A stretch of DNA of 64,000 nucleotides, taken from contig OU744724.1 in the NCBI GenBank assembly GCA_916613615.1, positions 33,739,607-33,803,606 on the forward strand, read 5' to 3'. The translations under genes and the position numbers were made by a program. The DNA is from Steromphala cineraria (Eukaryota > Mollusca > Gastropoda > Trochida > Trochidae). The notes below the pieces were generated by a model. That model ran no database searches, was not told the DNA's origin, and saw only the letters and a list, made by a program, of their open reading frames with translations. Shown here piece by piece: positions 48,401 through 60,400 of this stretch; position 1 is the first letter of the stretch; each line of letters starts with the position of its first letter.

Positions 48401-51400
48401 GCGGAAAGTTGCTTTTCAATAATTGTTTCACTTCCTTTCTAATGAAAGCTTGTACGGATTTTCTAAAATGCTTTTTGGATGCGGGAGAAGAGTGGTATAG
48501 TCCTGAAATAGCCCTTCAGTATTGACGATTCCTAACGAGTGAAGCGAGTCTTTCCCATTTAGCTGTTTTGATTTGTCCTTGATTAAAACTAAAACGAGAT
48601 GGATGTCCAAAGCGTGAAAACGAGGTTTGACCTAAATAAGGCTAAATATGGCATGGACTTATATGCCAAAGGGAAACAACTGCAGATAGTCACGCATGTC
48701 ATGAATGGTCAAAACTGCTTGGACTTTTACCAACTTAGTTCGGAAAGACTTTGTGTATTTTAATGCCACAGATTATAACTGAAAGAGAAAGTATTACTCT
48801 AATCATATCACCTTTAACCGCCCTGGTCGATGACATGATGGAATATCAGTTTCAGGACTAGAACCTCTGGACTCTATGGATTAGTCTGTCATTGACGGAG
48901 GTAAAAGTGGAAATATCCAAGTTGTGTTGTCATCTCCAGAAACAGCTCTTAAAAGTTTTTGGAAAAAGGTGTTCTTGTCAGATATTTGGCCAAAAAAAGT
49001 TTAGCTTTTGGCAATAGACAAAGCACATTGCATATCAGAATGGGGTGAAGACATCCGAACGGACTACAGACTGTTGCACAAACTCCTGACTATTCTGGAT
49101 TGTCCTATAGTTGCTCTTACAGCTACAACAGCAAAGGTTAAAGGTGACGTAATGAAATTTCTTCACCTTGATAACGAAGAGACAAAAGTACTTTCCAAGA
49201 AACCCGACAGGCCAAACATCTTCATTGAAGTTAAGAAAGTAAGCGTCCGTAACCACTTGGAATCGGACAGATCATATACGGAATCAACAGGAATTGTCAA
49301 AGGAAACTATTGTGTTTTGCAGAGGGGTGGATACTGTCTCCGACATATTCACTCAAATGAGGGTGCAGTTAGGCGACCATGCTTATGTTACAGGAATTAA
49401 AGATTCCATACATGTTCTTGTGGAAATGTTTCATAAATGCACAGACATTGACTCAAAACAAAGGATTCTAAATGATTTCCATTCTCTCACCACAGAGGCA
49501 GATCAAGTCATTTAGCCTCTGTTATATTACGACGAGTTTGTGGGATAGAATGGGAGATGCCTGATTGGAGGCAATCAAAATTAGTTGTGCAATCAGCGAC
49601 GATGTTCTTAAATCATCATTTTGGCCTCTGAAACGTCTGACATTGTGATATGAACCACGCTTTCCATGCGAGAAGCCTTCTCATTTGATAAAGAAATTCA
49701 ACTGTATTGAGGTGAAAGTTTTTTCCGCCAGGGGACTCTGCCGGAACCCACGGATTTCGGCGTAATAGAACATAGGCTAAATCAACATGACTTGATCTGC
49801 CTCTTTGGGGAATAAATGAATGATTTCAAGAACAACAAGAATAATATTCGATGCCTAATTGCAACCACTGCACTTGGCATGGGGCTAGACATCCCTGATA
49901 GGGACGTTGTTGTCCATGTTGGCTGCCCAAAGTCCGTTCTCTCTTTCTGGCAAAAGGTCGGGCGATGTGCTCGAAACGGGAAGAAGGGCTATGCAACTGC
50001 TTTGTGTGACACTTTCTCTCTATCTCGGAAAATACTGGCGATGATATTAAAGAGATTGTCAACATTGCTACGACGTCATGATGCAGGGAGATGTTGATGC
50101 TTTCGTTGGAGCTTTCGATCCGTATGTCGATTGTAACCAGATCTTTCGTATTCACTGACTTAGAAGGTAGAAAACTTTCCGGAGCAAATTCATTGGGTAC
50201 CTGCTACAGTAAAAATAGGCTTCGGATCCTAGAAGGAAGACGTCTAGCATGCTGGACTAGGGACTATCATGTTTTGAAAAATCTTTCGAAAGAGCAGCAT
50301 TTGTGAAGGAAACTATGGTAGGAACAACAAAGCGTGGGTCATGCCTTCACGTGCAGTACATAATGAAAACTCTGAGGGGTGTGTAATGTTAAAAACAACA
50401 GAGTAAGATGCTTTTTCAGTCACGATCCAGCATATACTACTATAAAAAAAATCTACAACAGACTGTTTATAATTAATATGAATTCACCGCTTCAATTATT
50501 AATTTATTTAAAGGTCTTTCTTGACGGTTTATGAATATAATGTGTTTAACAGTGGCTTATTTGGAACATTTGTTATATTTTTTTCGTGAATCCGCCATAG
50601 TGTTGACAAGAATTTTGGTTTTAAAAATTGCCTTTTGAAGGAAAATATCTGACATATTATTGCATATACACAGCATTTCATCATTCTCTGCCTTGTACAT
50701 CTTGAGAAGAAGATGAAAAAAGGTTTAAGTAGGGACCAAAGGTTTCCAAGGTCACAAAAGCTATAAATTAGAAATTGAAGGTTTTTGCAAAATCGTAACT
50801 GGTAACATAGATTGTAAGACCTACTATTTTTTAATTCTGTCATGACATGGGAACAATTCCGGCTAATTCTTGGGTTAAGTACAACTGACAATTTGGTTAC
50901 TTATACTATGGGTCCAGACAATAGAGTCATGGTATACAAGTTATTTTATGTGTAGAAGAAAATAAAGCATGATAATTAAATAAGATTTTTAAATGACACA
51001 CAAATTTATTTTTATTGAGAGTAAAATTTGATTCGGATTGCCAGGGGTAACAAATTTTAGGCTAGTGAATTATTTCAGTTAAATGTGTTATAAAGTGTTG
51101 ATAAAGCAGCCCTGATAAGCCCCTAGATAACGTTATAGGATGATCGAATATATACTAAGCCATATTCACTTCTTTACACCTGTTTTAATGGGTATTTACC
51201 GAGAAGGTGACTATGTCCCACAAGCTAATCAAAACATGAGCTGATATGATAGGCCTGCATGTACACATGAGGTGAGGACATACACATCGACTCAACCAAA
51301 CAATTTGAATTCGGTTTGCATGTATATAGGACTCAACATCAATATGAAAAAATAATATCAACAGCTTCTATAGAATCAACAAATATAAAAATGTCAATCT

Positions 51401-54400
51401 CCGTGTAACTGTCATGAGATATAACGTTTATGACATATAAAACTGGTCAGAGTTTCGTAGATACCTTGAAATTGTTGTCAATGTCACTCACTTCAAGAGG
51501 TGTCTTATCCTCCTTGATTGAAGACTCATGCCAAATTTGAAGACTCTAGGCTCAAAGGTAAAATAGATATCGACCTATGATATTTTCAAAATTGATGTGA
51601 CCCAAGAGGAACTTAGAATGACGTTAATATGACCAACCGAATTGGTTTTGAGTATTTCCCATGACTTTGAAGACTAAAAGTGCAAAGGTTCATCGGACTT
51701 CACGCTTACAATTATATGTTATTGGTCATGATCATCCAAATTTAATGGTTTAAGCTGAATCTCTATATGATGACTGGTAATAAGTTTAAAGACTCCAGGT
51801 ACATGAGATTTTGCATTCACCTTCAAATCAATCCTTTGAATCCTTACTTGTATGACTTCGCTTTTTTTCTGGGAAGGCATTGTTATTTTGCAACAAGTCA
51901 AGGGACATTTTTAAACACTTGGCACTGATCTTATCCATGTTGTTTTTCTTCTTTCAACTAATATCCATAACAAATGTCAATACTTCATCTTACTGTATAT
52001 ATCATGTACATTGGTTGTTTATTGATATATGAACATGTATACAGCAGGTATGTTAGTTTACATGTACTGTATTTGTCTTACCTGGAGTTTTGGTAGGTTG
52101 GACTCGCCAGTAACACAATGTACTGCCTGTGTGCCTTTAAACGAAACATACTTTTATTTTATCATTTTCACATTTATCTTGCTACGAAATCAAAATTATC
52201 TAAACATGAAATTAATGAAAATGTATTACAATTGTATCTTAAGTGGATTTAACTATTCATTTATCAATAATATGTTTAAGTAAAAACTCATTTATCTTAT
52301 CAATTTCATTTTATCCACATAATTTACAAATGTTGATTAAGTTGGATGAAAATGAAAGTAACCTATCACTCTGTCAACATTATAAAATGTCTTTTACTGT
52401 TAGGTATCAAATTTCACAAGCTTGTTTAAATATATTCGTTCTCTTAAAAGGGTTGACTACCTGACATTGAAACAGAGCTTTTGACACGGATCAGACTCGA
52501 ACACGATTTCTGTGTAGCATTTGGAACCAGAAAGGAATGTCGGGAAACTCCAGGATGAATCACAGAGGGCGTCAACCTGAGAACTGATGAATAGTCTTAA
52601 AGTATAAGCATAATATTTTATATATATGATATGTTAGATGCCTTCTAATGCGTCAATGCAATGATTATCATTATTGAAATAAAATACAAATGTGATTCTT
52701 ATTTACGAGAATTCACTCCTTGCAATCACTTGATCATGTTCCTGTTTCAAGAAATCAACACTGATATCATACTGGCATTTACGGTTGTTGAATTTATATC
52801 TTTGGTTGTTGATTTGTGCTGGTTAGTCAAAACACTTAAGGACAGTATTGACATTTGCTCGAATACAAATCAGATCTTGAAACAGACGACCGAGAATAAT
52901 CATGTCATAAGAGATGAATCAGAAGACAAGAATCAGAAGATGACATCCCACCACTCCAAAACTTAAGAATATTTCTTAAAAGTAATATCCAGTATTTTGG
53001 AAAACTTTTATAGATATTTTTATTCTACTGTTCACTTACATTCCTTGTGTTATATTTGTTATTGATTACCTATACAACAAATTGGTAACAAATACAGCCT
53101 ATACAAGACATACTTACATTGGTCATTGATTTCCGAGTTAAGGCCAAATTAAACATCCCAAAAAGATTACTTCAGAAGGAACATCCTCACAAGTGGATTG
53201 TCGACATGTCAAGTTTCATTGTGCAAGCTCTAATAGTAAGTGAGGTTTCATTCTAGAAAGGATATGCTAAAATATTTGTCCATGACACATACCCCCACCA
53301 ACACTAAAACGCATTATAAGCTGAAGAAACAACTGCGCATGCACAGTAAACTAAAGACATATTCTGCTTCAACTTGCCACGCAGACTACATGCATAGCGA
53401 GGTTTAGCACTTTGGATAATATTTTGATAAGTTTGATTCACATACGGATTCATCATCATCGTATCCAGGGAACCCGCTAAATATAGTAATTGTATAACGC
53501 GTTGAAAGTACCAAAAACACATCTACACAAGCTAAATGACGTTCAATGAGCAAGTCCTGGAAAACACTAAATTAGGTACAGAAGGACAGGGCGACAACTA
53601 GAGCTGGATCCCACGGTTTTGCATACCTGTTGGATCAAAATGAGTACACGGGCAAAAATAAGGCTTAATTGATTTAAGTCCAATAACATTTCTTCAACAG
53701 GGGGAATAAGTAAATCTAAGTAAAATATACATGCTTGTTTCATATTTACCATGTGTTGTTAGGTTGGGGTTTTGTCGCCAACAGCAAGCGACAGAAATCT
53801 TTACAAACAAGCCGACTTCCTCCGGGGATATTTCCATCTTCTACAAACTGGTTAAACATTTCATTTTATTACACATTTTTTTCCCTTTCATTCATTCGTA
53901 AAAATAGTAACTTCCATTCGTTTTATTAATTTCATCATAAGAACTCTCACTATAAAGAGTGTTTAAGCAATCATCATTTTATCAAAATGAAGTTCTTGAA
54001 TAATTTAATAAGTTCATCAATGATAGCTTTTATATTACTCGTTTCTGAGTGTTGTACTTACTGTAGACGACGTTTTCTCGACAAATTGAAACGTGTAGGA
54101 TACATAATCAACACTGTAAACAAAGAAAACGCCAAGATTTTTTTTTTAAAAACATACCCCCTTGCAAGTCTACATCTATAAAAAATCAAATTATTGCTGC
54201 GCGCGCAAACGAATTATTGCCTTCAACTCCCATCAGTATAGGTAGTTAAAGGAAACTTATGATTGGATTCTCAACTTCATGTGCATTATTCTGAATGGTG
54301 AGTCCCAAAATAACCAAAGATTTATGGAAGTACAGAGATAACTTTAAAGCATGATACTTTTTATTATGTGTGTATTGTGTGTTATACAATTATGCTTAAA

Positions 54401-57400
54401 TGACCTACCTATTGTTATCCTGAAGAAGAGAGAAAGTAATCTTCCCTGGTCCACCATCTACAGATTGGATAAGAGTTTGAACACTCATTATGTGCAGCTG
54501 ACCGAAGTTCACGTTTATTTTGCTGGGCAAAGAAAGCTTAATATATCTGAGGCTGGAATCGTCTGATTGACCTGTGATGGTGATTGATCTAGAAAAGAAT
54601 ATCATTGTATATATTTATGATATCATAGTCGAGATCTCCTTCTAAAGTTCAATTCATTGCAACATAGTTTCTCACTGATATTTTAATATTCATGATGTAT
54701 TTCTTTGAGGACATTGAATAATGTAATATACTTTAAATGAATTGTTCATATAAACCAGATCTACCCACTCTGTGTTGTTGACGACTTTATCGAAGTTGTC
54801 CACGTTCACGTTGATGTACAACATACAGAACTTGTTCAACTCGCAGGAAATAACTGTTCCTTCTTTAGCGTTCATCTCACTCAACTGTTACAGTGAAAAA
54901 CGGAGCTGGTTAACATTATATGTTCAGACAGTGAAAACAACAAAAGTCAAATTAAACTGATATTTTTAATACCGAATTTTGTTTCGACTTTTTAAGACAT
55001 AATCTATGTCAAATGAAAACGTACCCTTGACAAAAGAGGCGCCTTAGTTTCTGAAAAAAATAATGACTTGATAAATGCTATTCTAATTATACAATCTTTA
55101 AATCATAAATTAGATTATACCTTATTATAAAACTATAAACGTTTAGACGTTGCAGTTATTTATCATATAGTGAACAAAGAAAAACTCTGAAACTATTTTC
55201 AACCAATAATCGTTTGCCTTCATATACTGAAAGGACTAACCGGTCCAATCAAAATTGATCTGTTCATGGAGAACGGTAGAAAGGGAAATATATGTATGTG
55301 AGTAAACTGTGTCAATTATTGAAGACCTGCTTAAATTTTTACGTATAAATACCTCATCTACAAAAATATATTCGGAAAATAGTAACAACATCCATAGTTG
55401 AAATCCTTTTAAAAAAGATTAAACTGTTGGAACCGAAATTTGTCCGAATAGAAGCTGATCTGAAATAGAAAACGTTGTTGTCTTATTAATGATATAATGT
55501 TAATCTCATTATCTTGGTGGACTACTTTATGGATAACCCTCCTATATATTTAACGCATATATATATAAAACACTTATTGTTTAATTAATAACATATTAAT
55601 GAATATGTGTGATTAAATGTATCTTGCATTATGATTTAAATATGAGGTCTTTTGTGTACTTAAATGCAGACTTGCCTATGAATGTAGCTTTCAATCAGAG
55701 CTCACAGTGTAACCAAGGTTAAATGTGAATTCATAAAACATATAACAATCAACCCATCCTACCTGTCTGACAGGTGTTCCCGGTGTATCCTGTAGGACAC
55801 AGACAGATGGATCCAGACTTGGTGTCCACTCTCACTCCATCGTGCTGGCACTCACTACCTGCTGGTTGATAAATCAATGTATTGAGTGGGTAAGTGTCTG
55901 TTATTGGTTACTTGGTTTAACTTGCATTTATTTTATTTTGTGTTTTCATGACTTGATAGACTGATTTAGGATATAAAAGACATAGAGATTATTAACCGAG
56001 TGTGTTTCCGTATCATTAATATCATATAATAGGAATAAAATTTTTATTATGCGAGCCTTTGGCGAGCATAATACATATATTTTAATTCCTATTATATGAT
56101 ATTAATGATACGGAAACACACGAGGTTAATACTTTCTTTATCATATAATGTCATTTTGAAATAAACTGGTTTAAACGAAAATATGATTCCTTCTAAAAAT
56201 ATGTTTGACCTAGATTTCGCGGAGTAATTGCTTTCACAATACACCAAGGTGAAGGTCATATTGTCGGCGATGTATAGTTGTGAACAGTCTAGAAATATTC
56301 CTTCATGAAATGATTTTTTTCACGTCTTCTACAACCTATCAATATTTTCAGTCTGATTCCCAGTGCAAGAGTAAACATTGTATCTTTTTATAACACAAAA
56401 TGTGTAAGAACCACTTGTCAACGTCGCTACAACAGGGGAAGTAACTCTAACTGCATTTTGAAGAGCTGCATTGTCATTGTTGTTACGCCAGTTCAGTTAC
56501 GGTATCCTTAGACCAAACGCCGAATATTTGCGAAGGTGAGGTTGTTGCGTTTGTTACTCCGCTACTAGATAATCTGTACTATCACTAGAATAAGATTTTT
56601 TTTTGGGTGATAAGTCGGTAACCGACATGGTCAAAGCGATCTAGACCTATGTTATTCACGAAAATTGAAGCACATATTTTAGCTGCATATCGTTATATTT
56701 TTTAAACGAACGATGAAAACAACTTGAAATGGTTCGATAACCAAGCTATAATTTCCTTAACACGAATGCGTCTTAAGTTTACCCTGACGGCTTTTGTACG
56801 ATATTTTATTCATTAAAAACCACAAAACTCGAAACTCCCGACGACGTTATTAATTGTTAGTGAACGGTTTAGGACTCGCATGAAATGCATAGAGTTTTGA
56901 TAAAATAGTTCGGGTTTTGACCTAATTTGCATCTTTATCAGTTTTTGAGGCAATCGGATACCAAGTTTATCCGATAGCTTTATTGCATCGATAACACCCT
57001 CCATTATATGATAAATTGATAGATTGGTTGATATTTGTTCCTTGATTCGATTTTCTTACTCGTAACATATCACAGAAAGATTGATTAATATACCTGAAAT
57101 GTTCCTTCTGTAGCGTAAAGAAACCTGAAATTAAAACGTTATTGCCATTTAGGTATGACTACCCCTAAAACAGTAAAAATCACATATCCAATATTTCTTG
57201 AGTACTTGAATAAAGTTTTCAAGGTTTATTCGGTTTTTTGTGCTTTGGATCAGAGCTCATAGCAGTGTAACCTACCATAATATGGACATATCTTTTATAT
57301 AAGAAAGTAACTTTATGATGATCTTAGATTGATGGGTGATGGATAATATTGTTTCCTCTGTATCGCACAAACAAAGCAAGAGGCGTCTCTTGTCTCGATT

Positions 57401-60400
57401 GAAAATTATGATAGCTGAAACATGCTAGCATATATTTGCAACAAGTTTATTTTAAATTTATCTGCGTATCTATGTCAATGTGATGTCCTATTCACTTCCT
57501 GTAGCATTGGTGCAATTGAAGTTGTGAACAATGAACCTTTTTTAACTCTTAACCTTTCTTGGTTACTTTGTAAGATCCTATGACTAACATATACCATTAC
57601 TATGAAGTGCCCTTGTGTTACTGATAAGCCCCTGTCACAACCCGTCGTACGTGCAGCTGCGTGCTGTCTACCTACAAAAACGTCGGGTAAATTGGGGAAT
57701 TCGTGCGTCCTCGGTACCGACGCCGTACCGATTTTGGACAGATTTGGAGCACGCAGACTCGTCGTAGAACTTTTAGTGCATTCAGAACTTTCGCTGCGTG
57801 CAGTCTACAAACGGGCTGCGAATTTTCCTCCGTACGATCGACGTGCGTGCCCTGTACGACAACCGCACGCACAACGCACCGACATCGTGCGGTTTTTTTC
57901 AAGCTTATGCTACGGTCACACTTACACGATGTCATCCGCGATGTATCACGTGCAACTTCATCTTGATATGCACCTATATGTTCTGGATACACACGCCATT
58001 CACACTGACAACGGACTTGATGTGCACGTGGCTTTTCGGCGAAGGTCGTAATGAGCTACGATTGGGTAAAAAGTTTTGAACATGCTCAAAACTTTCGCGA
58101 TCATCGGGAAACATCGCGAAATACACGCACTATACACGTGGTGCATAAGTGTTACATCGTACTTTACTCCTGTTTCTCGTAGCATTATCGTGAGCAAATT
58201 GGTATTACGATGCTCCGGTCCACTGTACGATTAGGAAGTGCTAAATGCGAATGTATTACGTTCACTAAAAGAGTTGATTACGAGCATAAAGCGTCTTTAA
58301 CAAGACACCATTAAGTGTTTACAACGATATTCAGGTGCTTTTTACTAACAATGTATTTTTGGCATATCGAATGCCACCCTCAATGGGGCAAAGTGAGCAG
58401 GGGGAGCGCGTTGCCCCGAGTGATCTAAAATATATTTTTTCAGAACACATTAGTGTCAGAGCTATCAATTACTTTTCACAAGCCAATGTCATAAAGTAGA
58501 AATATTATTTTCACTTTACAACCTTCCTGTATTTTGATATCATAAGAATGAATTTGAAAGTATGATAAAGAGCATGAATGCTAAAATATGAATAAAAATG
58601 TCTGATTCTTTTCAAAATTTTCACATCTTTTTACCTACTTGGAAGGGTGCAGTGCGAAATGTCATCAATTTTCGTTAATATTGTAAAAATGTTTAATTTT
58701 CATGTTTGTTTTAGACACTTAAACATTTTCAGTCAGAATGTGTCCGACCTATAGCAGAAAAACTATTCATCTATTTGCTTTCCAATTTTGCTATGCACTC
58801 TACTCCACTAGGAAGGGTGTGTTGCTAAATAAGAACCAATTTGGTTTAAATCTTTTATTTGTTGAAATGTTTATGTTTGAACTTATTGGTATTCATTTTC
58901 CAATATCAGAATTTGTCTGACTGATTGCGGGAAACTATTTATCCTAATATTCTTTCCAAATTCTGCACATTTCGTTTTAACTTATTAGGACATGGTAACA
59001 TAAATTTTATGAGAAAAGACTGCACACATTCTGTGCAAGAGACGTCTTCATGGGAAGTGAAAAATAATTCAGTTGGTCAGGGATGCACTGTCGGGGTATT
59101 AGTGAGCCGTGCTCACCTTTTGGTTTGTTTCCTATTAAATTGACGAACATAACAGTCAGAAACACATTCATTTTCTTTGCTTTTACTAATAAGTCTCATA
59201 TTTATTATATACGTTATTTCCTCCCAAAACAATTAACAATATAGGCCACGGGGGAAAGCCCGAAAGTGATTAGATGTTTGCAAAATAAATCTGACTTTGA
59301 CATAAATCAATTTTGTTCCTTCATATATTTACTGTTTTCTGATAGTTAATGAGTTTGATTGTCAAAAATCTCATAATTCAAAGAAATTCCTATGTAACAA
59401 ACATAGTATATTATTTGTTGAGAACTAAGAAAATCTAGGTATATGACATTAAACAAATATTGTGTCCGTCCTTGCATACAGCACTAGATTTTTATCATTT
59501 GTTTAGCCTCTATTTAGATACCTGAGCTGCATGGCACTATTGTGATACAAATTTGGTATGGTATTGACTTATTACAGTTGTTTGACATATCACATTTCTG
59601 TGTCTTTTCACATGGGGCGCATTGCCCCAACCTTCGCGGCAAAGTGCACCGCCTTTGTCGAAAAACAATTTGTTCAATATATCCTTATTGTAAGTTAAAA
59701 AGCATTTGCCATACGATGGTCTATCTGATAAGCATAAAAATATGCTGCAAGTTGCATGCTGAACATGTTTAGATGCACAGAAAACACGTCTATATGCAAT
59801 GGGGCGTGGTTTTGGCCCGGTCTCCCAATGTCTGTTATCACTCAAGTTTGCATGTTACCTGTGGACGACGCTGTGGAACCCCTTGTAGTTAAAATAGACG
59901 GAACGAGATCCAGAAGGCGCTCTAATAGCTATATGTTTACTGTCTAGTGCACCAAAACAGCTATGGAAATTCCATCTTTTGGAAAATCCATCAGCAACAG
60001 ATTTCCATTCGTCCTCAATTGATCATGATGGACACTGGAAGAATAATAAAAACTAAAAGGGACATTTTTTTTTATAAAATATGAAAGTATCATTTTGAAA
60101 GTGCTTATTGATTCATTGAAATGACTTTTAAATCAACGCAAAAGCATAAGCCAAACGTTACTTTCAGAATTCCTCAGAAAACGCTTCGATTATTGTGTTG
60201 CAAGTCTCAGGAATAATGCCAGAAATCGTATTGCTTGCCACCCTGAACTGATATTGGAGAGTTTTGCAGGAGTCTCCGGTTGCCCGATATCGAAGGGTAT
60301 TAGCGAGACGTATTGCTGGATCGATTGCTTGTGTCATAAACGTGTTTTTCAACAGTGTGTCAAATAATTCAGGTTCCACCCGAAGTAAAACCCCCTGAAA

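Larger units (their letters stand above)
44294..50259. mobile_element. 5.97-kb composite DNA transposon (DUF6589/PHD plus RecQ-like helicase)
   Basis: Bounded by an 8-bp duplication, GGGACTTT (44,286-44,293) and GGGACTAT (50,260-50,267), with the single-copy empty site at 14,531-14,538 in G2. Termini CTAGGTCAG and inverted CTAGTCCAG are weakly alike; a stronger inverted repeat of about 125 bp lies just inside (44,351-44,475 and 50,105-50,229). It carries two divergently transcribed decayed genes. An 8-bp duplication is known for hAT, P and Zisupton-like elements; assignment to a known superfamily is not made. Confidence 0.75.

Noticed and set aside
57602..58051. Several overlapping open frames of 87-149 residues on both strands
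   Set aside because: They arise from CG-rich, stop-poor subterminal repeats of a DNA element.
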